Positions 1 to 9,784 of a stretch of 64,000 bases of DNA are shown here, piece by piece; position 1 is the stretch's first letter; each line of letters begins with the position of its first letter. Source of the stretch: Thermomicrobiaceae bacterium (GTDB lineage Bacteria; Chloroflexota; Chloroflexia; Thermomicrobiales; Thermomicrobiaceae). Where the stretch lies: assembly GCA_014874455.1 (NCBI GenBank), contig JADBJL010000023.1:38104-102103 (forward strand), given 5' to 3'. The notes under the pieces were generated by a model. It did not search any database, had not been told where the DNA came from, and was given only the letters and a program-made list of their open reading frames with translations. Both the position numbers and the translations under genes were made by a program.

Positions 1-2
1 TC

Positions 3-1451
3 TGGCCGGGCGCCTCGATCATCGGCGTGCTGACGGTGGCGATGATCCTCGGCCTGTTTCACGCGTACACCTACGCGTCGATCGGGGCCGCGATGCCTCG
101 CTCCGGTGCCGACTACGTGCTCGCCAGCCGGATTCTCAACCCGACCCTGGCCTTCGGGGCGAGCTGGGTACTGGCCCTCTTCAGCGGCGTGGTCGCCGGC
201 GGCCTGATCGCCTGGATCCCCGGTACGGCGCTCCCGACGCTGCTCCGGACGATCGGCATCCTGTTCGACAACCAGACGGCGACAGACCTGGCGACCTGGT
301 CGGCTTCCCCGACCGGCATCCTCGTCATCGGCACCGCCTGCGTCCTGCTGACCTGGGCCACCATGCTCTTGCCTACCCAGACCATCGTGCGCATCCTGGA
401 GGTCGGCTTCTTCCTCGGCCTGGCAGCCTGGGCGGTGATCTACTTCGCGCTGGCGACCGCCTCCGGGCCGGAGGCGTTCCAGAGCGCCTGGGATCGCTTC
501 ATGGGAGCTGGCTCCTTCGCCAGCCGCATCGACCTCGCGCTGCAGGCCGGCATGGAGTACTCGCCCAACGTGGCCATCATGACGCTCGCCGGGCTGATCA
601 TGGGCTTCTGGATCTACTACGGCTACTACATCCCCACCTTCTTCGCTGGCGAGGTGAAGGAAGCCCACCGTAACCTGCTGATCGGCGCGTGGTCGGCGCT
701 CATCATCACCTGGCTGATCTTCTCCGCGGCCGACCTGCTGCTGGAGCGGCTGGTACCGCTGGAGTGGATCGCGGCCGAGGGATACCTCTACAACAACACC
801 GACACGTTCGCGATGCCCTGGATTACCTTCTATGCCTCGATCCTGCGGCCGAACGTGCTGGTGGTGGGCTTGATCACCATCGGCTGGGTCTACACGTTGA
901 TCAACCTGGCCCAGACCTACTTCTTCTACACCAGCCGGATCATCTTCTCCTGGGCGTTCGACCGGATCATCCCCAGCGGGATCGCCTACGTCCACCCGCG
1001 CGTCGCCAGCCCGGTGGTGGCGGTCACGCTGATCGCGATCCTGGCCGAGATCGGCGTGCTCGACGCCGCGACGCGCGGCATCCTGGCGACCCAGCTCCAC
1101 TTCGTCTTCTTCGCGGTGATCACCCAGATCGTCCCGGTGCTCGCCATCACGCTCTTGCCCTTCCTGAAGCCTGACCTGTTCGAGACGGCACCGCGCATCG
1201 TGCGGGCCAAGCTGGGCTCGCTGCCGGTGGTGACGCTGATCGGGGCGATCACGCTGGTCTACCTGGGCTGGATGATCCTCGCCTCCTTCCTCTTCCCAGC
1301 GGTGGGCGGTGGTATCGGCCGTGGCACGATCCTGACCTTCCTGCTGATCTTCCTGATCGGTATCGCCGTCCACGTGGCCAGCCGGCTCTACCGGCTGCGG
1401 CGTGAGGGCGTGGATCTCGCCTGGACGTTCCGTGAGATCCCGCCGGTGTAG
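3..1451 (+). CDS. APC-family amino acid permease (5' end truncated by window start)
   Basis: Polytopic hydrophobic protein, APC-like segments (AMPRSGADYVLASRILNPTLAF); frame is open upstream of the reported GTG to the window edge. Confidence 0.85.
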   Translation, partial: WPGASIIGVLTVAMILGLFHAYTYASIGAAMPRSGADYVLASRILNPTLAFGASWVLALFSGVVAGGLIAWIPGTALPTLLRTIGILFDNQTATDLATWSASPTGILVIGTACVLLTWATMLLPTQTIVRILEVGFFLGLAAWAVIYFALATASGPEAFQSAWDRFMGAGSFASRIDLALQAGMEYSPNVAIMTLAGLIMGFWIYYGYYIPTFFAGEVKEAHRNLLIGAWSALIITWLIFSAADLLLERLVPLEWIAAEGYLYNNTDTFAMPWITFYASILRPNVLVVGLITIGWVYTLINLAQTYFFYTSRIIFSWAFDRIIPSGIAYVHPRVASPVVAVTLIAILAEIGVLDAATRGILATQLHFVFFAVITQIVPVLAITLLPFLKPDLFETAPRIVRAKLGSLPVVTLIGAITLVYLGWMILASFLFPAVGGGIGRGTILTFLLIFLIGIAVHVASRLYRLRREGVDLAWTFREIPPV

Positions 1452-1507
1452 GAGGCGGACGCTGGAGGTGACGGCGCGATAGCTCGGCAGTGCTGGAGGA
1501 GTGGCCG

Positions 1508-2464
1508 GTGAAGCTGTTCCGGATCGTGTACTCGTCGGACTTCCATGCCTCAGAGCTGGTCTTCCGCAAGTTCCTGAGCGCCGGGCTGATGTACCAGGCG
1601 CAGGCGCTGGTGGTCGGCGGCGACCTGACCGGGAAGGCGCTGGTGCCGCTGATCCGGGTCGACGGGCGCTACGAGGCGGTCATCGCTGGTGTCCGTCGAG
1701 AGGCGGAGACCGAGGCCGAACTGAAGCAGCTCCGACGGCTGATCGCCAACGTGGGCTACTACGCCCAGGAGATGACCCCGGACGAGGCCCGCTACTATGC
1801 CGAGCACCCGGCCGAGCAGCTTCAGCTCTTCCGGCGCGGGATCGAAGAGCAGCTCACGCGCTGGCTCGAGCTGGCCGAGCAGCACCTGCGGCCCCGTGGC
1901 ATCCCGCTCTACCTGATCCCGGGCAACGACGACCCGCTCTTCGTCGACGAGATCCTGGGTCACAGCTCCAGCAGCATCGTCAACGTCGATCGACGCCGGA
2001 TCGAGCTGGCCGGCGGGGAGTACACGCTCGTGGGCCTCGGGGTGAGCAACGAGACCCCCTGGCGCTGCCCGCGCGACTGGCCAGAGGAGCGAATCGAGCT
2101 GGAGCTGCGCCAGCTCCTCCAGCCGGTGCCAGCTTGCGAGCGGGCTATCCTGCTGGTGCACGTGCCGCCGTACGACTCCGGGCTCGATACGGCACCGGCG
2201 CTCGACCAGGAACTGCGCATCCGCTATGCCGGCGGGCAGGTGCTGATGGAGCCAGTCGGGTCGCGTGCTGTCCGGCGCGTCATCGAGGAGTTCCAGCCGC
2301 TGCTCGGGCTGCACGGCCACATCCACGAGTCGCCGGGCTTCCGGAAGCTGGGCCGGACGCTGTGCGTCAACGTCGGGAGCGAGTACGCCGAGGGTATCCT
2401 GCGGGCGGCGATCGTCAACCTGGAACGTGGCAGGGTGAAAGGGTACCTCCCGATCTCGGGCTAG
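1508..2464 (+). CDS. Metallophosphoesterase
   Basis: SSDFHAS / GGDLTGKAL / IPGNDD / LLVHVPPYDSG / GLHGHIHES motifs; GTG at 1508 preceded by GGAGGAG is the better start. Confidence 0.8.
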   Translation: MKLFRIVYSSDFHASELVFRKFLSAGLMYQAQALVVGGDLTGKALVPLIRVDGRYEAVIAGVRREAETEAELKQLRRLIANVGYYAQEMTPDEARYYAEHPAEQLQLFRRGIEEQLTRWLELAEQHLRPRGIPLYLIPGNDDPLFVDEILGHSSSSIVNVDRRRIELAGGEYTLVGLGVSNETPWRCPRDWPEERIELELRQLLQPVPACERAILLVHVPPYDSGLDTAPALDQELRIRYAGGQVLMEPVGSRAVRRVIEEFQPLLGLHGHIHESPGFRKLGRTLCVNVGSEYAEGILRAAIVNLERGRVKGYLPISG

Positions 2465-2514
2465 CGGCCGGCCCGGCGTCAGGTCGTCGCGCGCAGCGTC
2501 AGAAGGAGCCGGAT

Positions 2515-3996
2515 ATGGACGTCGTTCTCGGCATCGATCACGGCACCACGCGCACCAAGGCGCTGGCCCTCGACCGCAACATGCGGATTGTCGCGGAGGG
2601 AGCTGCCGAACTGCCCCAGCACTTTCCCCGGCCCGGCTGGGTCGAGCAGAGCCCGCAGGACATCCTGGAGACGACGCGGGCCGCGATCGCGAGTTGCCTG
2701 GCGGCGCTGCCGGCTGAGGCGAGCATCGCTGGGCTGGGGCTGGCGAACCAGGGCGAGACCGTCCTGGTCTGGGATCGCGAGACCGGGCAACCGGTCTACC
2801 CGGCCATCGTCTGGCAGGATCGGCGCACAGCCGACCGCTGCGCCGAGCTGGCTGCGGCCGGCCACGACCGGCTGGTGCACGAGCGTACCGGGCTCTACCT
2901 CGATCCCTACTTCTCGGCGACCAAGGTCTGGTGGATTCTCACCCACGTGCCGGCCGCGCAGCGCCTGGCCCGCGCCGGCCGGCTGCTCGTGGGTACGACC
3001 GATGCCTGGATCCTCTGGAACCTCTCTGGCCGCCGCCTGTTCGTGACCGACACGACCACCGCTTCCCGTACCGCGCTGCTCAACCTGCGCACCCTGACCT
3101 GGGATCGCGACCTGCTCGACCTCTTCGAGATCCCGCGAGCGGTGCTGCCGGATATCGCGGCGAGCACCGGCGTCGTCGGCGCGGTGGAGTTGCCCGGCTG
3201 GCCGGAGCCGGTGCCGGTAGCCGGGCTGGCGGTAGACCAGCAGGCGGCGCTCTTCAGCCACGCCTGCCTGGAGCCGGGGATGGTCAAGGCGACCTACGGT
3301 ACCGGCACGTTCGTGCTGATGCAAATCGGGCCGGAGCCACGCCTCTCCCAGCACGGCCTGGTGACGACCGTCGCCTGGACGCTCGACGGCGAGTCGAGCT
3401 ACGCGCTCGACGGCGGCATCTACACCACCGGCGCGGCAGTGCAGTGGCTCGTCGAAGGCTTGCGCATCCTGGAGCGGCCCGAGCAGAGCGCCGAGGTGGC
3501 GCGCTCGGTTCCCGACAGCGACGATGTCTATGTCGTCCCGGCCTTCTCCGGCCTGGCCGCGCCCTACTGGGATCCGCGAGCCCGCGGGCTGATCATCGGG
3601 CTGACCCGCGGCACGAGCTGGGCGCACGTGGTACGCGCTACGCTGGAGGGGATCGCCTACCGGGTGCGGGATGTGGTCGAAGCGATGGAAGCCGACGCCG
3701 GGGCACCGCTCCAGGTGCTCCGGGTAGACGGCGGGCCGACCCGCAACCCCTTCCTTATGCAGTTCCAGGCCGATGTGCTGGGAGTTCCGGTCGAAGTCGC
3801 CGAGACGACCGAGGCGACGGCGCGGGGTGCGGCGCTGCTGGCCGGGCTCGGCCTGGGCTGGTGGACGACAGGCGACGTGGCGGCGAGCTGGCGGCCGGCG
3901 GCACGTTACGAGCCAGCAATGAGCGAGGGCGAGCGCGAGCGCCGTTACGCGCGATGGCGGCGCGCCGTCGGGCGTGCCCGCGAGTGGGCCGGGTAG
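2515..3996 (+). CDS. glpK: FGGY-family carbohydrate kinase, glycerol kinase-like
   Basis: LGIDHGTTRTKALALD start; NQGETVLVWDRETGQPVYPAIVWQDRRTA; YGTGTFVLM; DGGPTRNPFLMQFQAD. Upstream part of ORF 1501..3996 is spurious overlap. Confidence 0.75.
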   Translation: MDVVLGIDHGTTRTKALALDRNMRIVAEGAAELPQHFPRPGWVEQSPQDILETTRAAIASCLAALPAEASIAGLGLANQGETVLVWDRETGQPVYPAIVWQDRRTADRCAELAAAGHDRLVHERTGLYLDPYFSATKVWWILTHVPAAQRLARAGRLLVGTTDAWILWNLSGRRLFVTDTTTASRTALLNLRTLTWDRDLLDLFEIPRAVLPDIAASTGVVGAVELPGWPEPVPVAGLAVDQQAALFSHACLEPGMVKATYGTGTFVLMQIGPEPRLSQHGLVTTVAWTLDGESSYALDGGIYTTGAAVQWLVEGLRILERPEQSAEVARSVPDSDDVYVVPAFSGLAAPYWDPRARGLIIGLTRGTSWAHVVRATLEGIAYRVRDVVEAMEADAGAPLQVLRVDGGPTRNPFLMQFQADVLGVPVEVAETTEATARGAALLAGLGLGWWTTGDVAASWRPAARYEPAMSEGERERRYARWRRAVGRAREWAG

Positions 3997-4020
3997 CCGC
4001 CGCTCGTCGTGGTCGCGCCG

Positions 4021-4782
4021 CTAGCCGCTCGCCTGCTCGCGGATGGCGACCTCCTGCGGGAGGAGGTCTTCGCGGATATCCTTCTCGAACTGCTCCAGGT
4101 GGCAGCGCATCGCCTCGCGCGCCTGCGCGGGGTCACCCCGAGCGATAGCGGCATAGATCGCTTCATGCCCCTCCAGCGACCGCCGCACGCGCTCGGGCGT
4201 CCGGCCGGTCAGGCGCCAGCCGCTGAAGAGCACCTGCGAGAGCGGGCGGCGCGCCTCGCGCAGCAGCCGGTTGCGCGCTGCGGCCATGATCGCCTCGTGG
4301 AACGCCACGTCGTGCTGCACGAAGGTCGAGGAGTCGTGCACGACCTCACGCATGGCCCGGAGCTCGGCCTCCATCGCCTCCAGATCGGCCGGCGTGCGCC
4401 GCAGCGCGGCCAGCTCGGCGGCGGCCAGCTCCAGCACCTTGCGGAGTTCGAGCACCTCGTCCAGCCAGTCCACCGCTTGACCCGAGCGGACGCGCTCGAA
4501 GAGGATCAGCGGGTCGAGGTGATCCCAGGAATCGGGCGGTTGGATCCACATGCCGCTCCCGTGCCGAACCGTAATCAGACCTTTCGACGCCAGCACCCGT
4601 ACCGCCTCGCGGATGACGGTTCGGCTGACGCCGAACTGCCGCGCCAGCTCAGGCTCGGTCGGCAGTGCTGTCCCCGGCTGCAGGGCGCCGCTGACGATCT
4701 GCTGCGCGATCTGCTGCACGACGCCTTCGTGCAGGCGCGCCTGGTTCACCGGGCGGTAGGTCGTGGATCGGGAAGCGCTCAA
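4021..4782 (-). CDS. FadR/GntR-family transcriptional regulator (FCD domain)
   Basis: N-terminal wHTH (LPTEPELARQFGVSRTVIREAVRVLASKGLITVRHGSGMWI) plus helical FCD-like C-terminus. Confidence 0.9.
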   Translation of the reverse strand: MSASRSTTYRPVNQARLHEGVVQQIAQQIVSGALQPGTALPTEPELARQFGVSRTVIREAVRVLASKGLITVRHGSGMWIQPPDSWDHLDPLILFERVRSGQAVDWLDEVLELRKVLELAAAELAALRRTPADLEAMEAELRAMREVVHDSSTFVQHDVAFHEAIMAAARNRLLREARRPLSQVLFSGWRLTGRTPERVRRSLEGHEAIYAAIARGDPAQAREAMRCHLEQFEKDIREDLLPQEVAIREQASG

Positions 4783-4955
4783 GGTTGGCCCCGCTTTCTG
4801 CGATCCTCTCTCAGGCCATGCCTAGCCGGGGTCGAGTCACTTCGCTCTGACCACGAGCCGGGCGTTCATGGCCGGTGTCCTCTCCCCTGCCTGACAGTAT
4901 CGCACATTCGCTGATCTCTCGCCGGAAATGCCGCGATCGCTCGCGGCTTTCCCGC

Positions 4956-5014
4956 TTGACGCGCGCGACGCCGGCCACTATGCTGAACTATACTCATCGT
5001 ATCACTCGATGAGT
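4956..5014 (+). promoter_or_regulatory. Predicted promoter (TTGACG-17-TATGCT) and palindromic operator ACTCATCG-N7-CGATGAGT
   Basis: -35 4956-4961, -10 4979-4984, 17-bp spacer; perfect 8-bp inverted repeat 4992-5014, upstream of the 5081 CDS and divergent from the GntR gene. Confidence 0.6.
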
Positions 5015-5080
5015 CGCCCTCCTTCGTGTTGACAGGAACCGGACTCGGGCAGCCGATCAGCGGCTGGAGCGAGGTGCGAG

Positions 5081-6292
5081 GTGAAGGTCACGGCGATCGA
5101 AACGATTCGGCTGGGCGAGTTCCCCAACCTGCTCTGGGCGCGCGTCCATAGCGATGAGGGGCTCATTGGACTCGGGGAGGCATTCTACGGGGCTCAGGCG
5201 GTCGAGGCGTACATCCACGAGACCGTCGCGCCGTATCTGCTGGGCAAGGATCCACTCCAGATCGATCGTCATGCCCGGGCCTTGATCGGCTATGTCGGCT
5301 TTCGCAGCAGCGGCGTCGAGACGCGCGGGAACTCGGCGATCGAGCTGGCGCTCTGGGACATCTTCGGCCAGGCCACCGGCCAGCCGCTCTACCAGCTCCT
5401 CGGCGGGCTCAGCCGCGAGCGGATCCGGGTCTACAACACCTGCGCTGGCTACCGCTATGTGCGCGCCCGGCCCAGCGAGCGGCTGACTGCCGGCTGGGGG
5501 CTCCCGGAGGGGGAGCCGGAAGGCCCGTACGAAGACCTCGACGCCTTCCTCCACCGAGCCGACGAACTCGCCCGGAGCCTTCTCGAGCAGGGGATCACCG
5601 GGATGAAGATCTGGCCCTTCGACCCCTACGCCGAGGAGAGTGGCGGGCTCTCCATCTCTCCGGAAGGGCTGGAGCGAGCGCTGGAGCCCTTCCGCAAGAT
5701 CCGTGCCGCCGTCGGCGACCGGATGGACATCATGGTCGAGCTGCACTCGCTCTGGAGCTTGCCGGCTGCTATCCGGATCGCGCGGGCGCTGGAGCCCTTC
5801 GAGCCGTTCTGGTTCGAAGACCCGATCAAGATGGAGAGCCTGGCTGACCTCGCCCACTTCGCCCGCAGCACCCGCGTGCCGGTCTGTGCCAGCGAGACGC
5901 TGGGGAGCCGCTTCGCCTTCCGCGAGCTGCTCGAGCAGCACTGCGTCGGCGTGGTGATGCTGGATATCGGCTGGGTCGGTGGCCTGGGCGAGGCCAAGAA
6001 GATCGCCGCGATGGCCGAAGCGTACCACCTGCCCATCGCCCCGCACGACTGCACCGGGCCGGTCCTGCTGACCGCCTCGGTTCACCTCTCGGTCAACGCG
6101 CCCAATGCCCTGATCCAGGAGATCGTGCGCGCGCACTACTGGGGCTGGTACCGGGAGTTGGTGACCGATCTCCCGCCGCTCGAGGGTGGCTTCATCGCGC
6201 CCCTGCACGGCCCCGGGCTCGGCACGCGCTTGCGGCCGGAAGTGCTCGAGCGGCCCGACGCCGCGATCCGGCGACAGGAACTCGCGCACTGA
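5081..6292 (+). CDS. Mandelate racemase/muconate lactonizing enzyme family (enolase superfamily) protein
   Basis: MR/MLE features: MKIWPFDP, MVELHSLW, FWFEDPI, SETLGSRF, LDIGWVGGLGEAKKIAAMAE, PHDCTGP. Confidence 0.9.
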   Translation: MKVTAIETIRLGEFPNLLWARVHSDEGLIGLGEAFYGAQAVEAYIHETVAPYLLGKDPLQIDRHARALIGYVGFRSSGVETRGNSAIELALWDIFGQATGQPLYQLLGGLSRERIRVYNTCAGYRYVRARPSERLTAGWGLPEGEPEGPYEDLDAFLHRADELARSLLEQGITGMKIWPFDPYAEESGGLSISPEGLERALEPFRKIRAAVGDRMDIMVELHSLWSLPAAIRIARALEPFEPFWFEDPIKMESLADLAHFARSTRVPVCASETLGSRFAFRELLEQHCVGVVMLDIGWVGGLGEAKKIAAMAEAYHLPIAPHDCTGPVLLTASVHLSVNAPNALIQEIVRAHYWGWYRELVTDLPPLEGGFIAPLHGPGLGTRLRPEVLERPDAAIRRQELAH

Positions 6293-6312
6293 CGCGCTGA
6301 GCGCCGCCTGGC

Positions 6313-8808
6313 TCAGGCGCAGCGCCGCCGGAGCACGCAATAGAGCGCGATGGCCAGCGCGGCCCAGGAGAGCACCAGCGGCGCATCTGGCAGCTCGGAC
6401 GGCAGCAGGTAAGCCATGATCAGGATGGCTGAGGTGATCGCGAACTGGCGAGCGCGTACGCTGCCGGAGAGCCGGCCTGCCGCCAGCGCGGCGGCGATGA
6501 GGACTCCCGCAGCCAGCGCGGGTTCGTCGGTCGGCGGGTCGGCCGGAAACAGGGAGAGGCCGAGCCGCTCGGGGGAGAGCGCCGAGCTGAGCGCGTGGAG
6601 CAGGGCGAGGACGACGCCGGCCACCATCGGCAGGTAGAGCGGGCTCGGCGATCCCCATCGCACGTGCCACCCGGAACCGAGCCCCGTTCGCCGCTCCAGA
6701 GCGACCGCCAGCACGAAGACGAGGGCCCAACCGGCGGTCAGTGCCACCCCGGAAGTCTCGAACGGCAGGACGTAGATCGTCAGCAGCAGGCTGGCTGCCG
6801 CCAGGCACGAGCGCACCGGGAGCGAGCGGACGAAGTATCCGGCCACCAGGAGCGCGCCGAGGAGGGCGGCGAAGGCGCTGCTCTCCGGGCCGATGAACGG
6901 CGTCTCGTGCTCCAGGCCGGCCATGAGCTGCTCTGGAGGGTACTCGACGACCACCAGGTGCCCGAGGGCGAGCGCGCCGAGGGTCAGTGCGGCGACCCCG
7001 GCGTAGCCATGCCGCCGCTCGTCGTAGGCCCAGGCGAGTGTCACCGCCAGAGTCGCCCAGCCGACCGCGACCAGCGGCCCGTCGAGCCGGAGCGGAAAGA
7101 CGAGCGCCAGCGCCGCCACTCCTGCTCCGATCCCGGCCAGTGCGACCGGGTGACGCTCGCCTCCTGCGCGCAGGGCGTAGCCACCGAGCAGCCCGGTCGC
7201 CAGCGCGACCGCCAGGAGAAACAGCCCTCGGTAGCGTGCGGCTTCACCCGTGAGGAGCGAGAGGCCAGCCCAGACCAGGAAGGCGGTGCTCGCCAGCAGG
7301 AGCAGGGTCGACCAGCGTGCCGGGCGGCGCGGCTGCGGAAGCAGCGCCTCGACCGTGGCCGCGAACGCGTTCAACGCCCAGAAGCCGGCCAGGAGAGGCA
7401 GGCCGAGCCACAGCGAGATGCCCTGCGTGACCCAGCGGGCGAGTTGAGGGGTAACCAGCGCGAAGGCCACCAGCGGCAGCCAGGCCCAGCGCTGCCGTGC
7501 GGCAGCGAGGGTCGCCATGGTCAGGGTGGCTGCCAGGAAGGTGGCCGTCGCCGGGGTGAGCGCCAGACCGAGCAGCACGGGTGTTGCGAGCGCCAGGGCC
7601 AGCGCCAGCCCGGCTGCTGGTTCTGATCCGGCCCGGGCGGCGAGCGCGCCGGCAGCCACAGCCAGCGCCAGCATCGCAGCGAGGCTGGCTTCCACCGGGA
7701 TCAGCTCGTAGAGCCGCACGCCTCCGAGCAGCGCCAGGCTGCCGGTCAGAAGCCCGGCGAACAGGAGCACGTGGCCGAGCCCTCTCCTCCGGCGCCCGAA
7801 GGCCCAGGCGCTACTTGCCAGGAGCAGCGTGCTCGCGGTCATCTCAGCGAGAAGCGCGGAGATGGGGCCGGCCCACCTTTGGGCAAGCGCGAGCGCGGCC
7901 AGCCCGAGCGCGCCGAGCGCGAGCGCTACGGCGCCGAAGCGGGTCAACCACCGGCCAGCCGCCGGCCTCGCCGCAGTCGCTGGCTCGGCCGCAGCCGCGT
8001 GCCACCGCGGGGACTCTTCCCAGGTGACGATCTCTTGCCAGGGCTCAGGCTCATGCGCTGGTGGCGCTCCTGCTTCAGCAGGCTCGAATGGCGCGAGAGG
8101 AGGCGCCGGCGTTGGCGCGGCCTGCGCCTCGACCTGAGCGATAGGAGCAGGAGTCGTCACAGCGCTGGCCAGGAGCTGCTGGAGCTGGGTCTCGAGGCGA
8201 CGCAGCCGCTCCTCGAGCAGGGCCATCCGCTCCGGTTCGGTCAGCGGCGGCGCCTCCGGCTCGGGGAGACGACTCGCTGGTGGCTCTTCTTGTTCCGGCG
8301 GGTGATCCGGCCCGGGTGGCAGCGGGGGTTCCGGGAGTCGCGCCGGACGCAGCTCGTCCTCGCGGGGCGTCGTCAGCGCGAAGTCGGCCCGGGCACCGTT
8401 CTCAGCGGCCAGGCGGATCGCCTGGAACAGGTCTTCCGGCCGGATGCTCTTGACCAGGTAACCTTTGGCCCCGGCTCGAGCGGCGTGGTGCCGGTACTCG
8501 TCGTTGTGGTACATCGTCAGCATGACCACGTGGGTGTCGGGGAAGTGGCGGACAATCTGCTCGGTGGCGCGGATCCCGTCCAGCCCCGGCATGCTGATGT
8601 CCATCAGCACCACGTCGGGGTGGAGTTCCCGGACACGCTCGATCGCCTCAATGCCGGTAGCTGCCTCGCCGACGACTTCGATGGAGTCGTCGGTCTGGAT
8701 AAGCTGACGGAGACCTTCGCGGAACAGATCGTGGTCGTCCACGATCAGAACGCGGATGCGCTGCTCGTTGTCCTTGGCCGCTTCTGGCCCGTTTGCACCT
8801 GGCGGCAC
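6313..8808 (-). CDS. Response-regulator receiver domain fused to DUF2339-like polytopic membrane protein
   Basis: N-term REC (RVLIVDDHDLFREGLRQLI...DVVLMDISMPGLDG...KGYLVKS), Pro-rich linker, short coiled coil, then many TM segments (WLTRFGAVALALGALG; FPLRLDGPLVAVGWATLAVTLAW). Confidence 0.8.
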   Translation of the reverse strand: MPPGANGPEAAKDNEQRIRVLIVDDHDLFREGLRQLIQTDDSIEVVGEAATGIEAIERVRELHPDVVLMDISMPGLDGIRATEQIVRHFPDTHVVMLTMYHNDEYRHHAARAGAKGYLVKSIRPEDLFQAIRLAAENGARADFALTTPREDELRPARLPEPPLPPGPDHPPEQEEPPASRLPEPEAPPLTEPERMALLEERLRRLETQLQQLLASAVTTPAPIAQVEAQAAPTPAPPLAPFEPAEAGAPPAHEPEPWQEIVTWEESPRWHAAAAEPATAARPAAGRWLTRFGAVALALGALGLAALALAQRWAGPISALLAEMTASTLLLASSAWAFGRRRRGLGHVLLFAGLLTGSLALLGGVRLYELIPVEASLAAMLALAVAAGALAARAGSEPAAGLALALALATPVLLGLALTPATATFLAATLTMATLAAARQRWAWLPLVAFALVTPQLARWVTQGISLWLGLPLLAGFWALNAFAATVEALLPQPRRPARWSTLLLLASTAFLVWAGLSLLTGEAARYRGLFLLAVALATGLLGGYALRAGGERHPVALAGIGAGVAALALVFPLRLDGPLVAVGWATLAVTLAWAYDERRHGYAGVAALTLGALALGHLVVVEYPPEQLMAGLEHETPFIGPESSAFAALLGALLVAGYFVRSLPVRSCLAAASLLLTIYVLPFETSGVALTAGWALVFVLAVALERRTGLGSGWHVRWGSPSPLYLPMVAGVVLALLHALSSALSPERLGLSLFPADPPTDEPALAAGVLIAAALAAGRLSGSVRARQFAITSAILIMAYLLPSELPDAPLVLSWAALAIALYCVLRRRCA

Positions 8809-9055
8809 TGTCTACAGCCTTCCCGGCACCGCGGCCGCTCGTGGCTCGGACGCTCGACAGTATTCCAAGCACAGCGGTGCACTGTCATTCTCTCACTCTC
8901 GCCGGTGCTCCTGGTAGGGAAATGAACCAGTGATAGAAGCCACGAGGCTACGGGCTCGGGCTCGGCGTCGAAATTTCAGCTCCTCGTTCGTCGTCTCGAT
9001 GAAGACGGTGAGCGGGCCCGCAGCGCGTAATACAAGAAGCGAAAGGAGTCAGGAG

Positions 9056-9406
9056 ATGCGCTACATGCTCTTGATTTACAGCGATGAGCAGGCGGAGGCA
9101 GGGTTGTCTCCGGAGGAGTTCAACGAGCTGGTTCAGGCCTATTTCCGCTACGACGACGAGCTGCGGCAGGCCGGCAAGTACGTCTTCGCCGAGGCGCTCC
9201 AGCCGAGCTCGACGGCTACAGTCGTGCGAGTTCGCGAGGGTAAGACCCTGGTCACCGATGGCCCCTATGCCGAGACGAAGGAACAGCTCGGCGGCTTCTA
9301 CGTGATCGAGGCAGAGAGCCTCGACGAGGCCCTGAGGTGGGCTGCCAGGATCCCTGGGGCCGCGACCGGCACGATCGAGGTCAGGCCAGTTATGGAGTTC
9401 GATTAG
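9056..9406 (+). CDS. YCII-related (DGPF) domain protein
   Basis: MRYMLLIYSDEQ...VTDGPYAETKEQLGGFYVIEAESLDEALRWAARIP...IEVRPVMEF. Confidence 0.9.
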   Translation: MRYMLLIYSDEQAEAGLSPEEFNELVQAYFRYDDELRQAGKYVFAEALQPSSTATVVRVREGKTLVTDGPYAETKEQLGGFYVIEAESLDEALRWAARIPGAATGTIEVRPVMEFD

Positions 9407-9466
9407 CCCTTCCTGTGGCTGCTCGACGAGAGGCGATGATCGGCAATCGAGCGGGCGAGAGACGCG

Positions 9467-9682
9467 ATGCTGGATCCGATGATTCCGGAGCTAGGTGAGT
9501 TGCACCGCCGCGAGCTGCTGGCAGAGGCCGAGCGCCGACGCCTGGCTCGGACCCTGGACCGGGATCAGAGCCTGTGGTGGGCAGTGCGCCGGACGCTCGG
9601 CGGTGTGCTGATCCGGGCAGGCTGCTGGCTCGCGCGAGTGCCGGCTGAGCAGGCCGTGCCTGCCTCGCCGGTCGAGTTGTAG
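9467..9682 (+). CDS. Small hypothetical protein between YCII and ECF sigma factor genes
   Basis: 71-aa ORF, charged N-term and hydrophobic WAVRRTLGGVLIRAGCWLARV segment; coding-like composition. Confidence 0.5.
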   Translation: MLDPMIPELGELHRRELLAEAERRRLARTLDRDQSLWWAVRRTLGGVLIRAGCWLARVPAEQAVPASPVEL

Positions 9683-9784
9683 TACGCTGCGTGGCAGTTC
9701 TCCTGCTGTGTGCCGCGCATCCGGGGTCGGTGACGCGCGAGCGCTGGTCCGCGAGAGCGGCCGCTGTGCAGAGGTCGGGCGTCG

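Noticed and set aside
1501-2514. N-terminal extension of the FGGY kinase ORF
   Set aside because: Overlaps the metallophosphoesterase in another frame; kinase starts at ATG 2515
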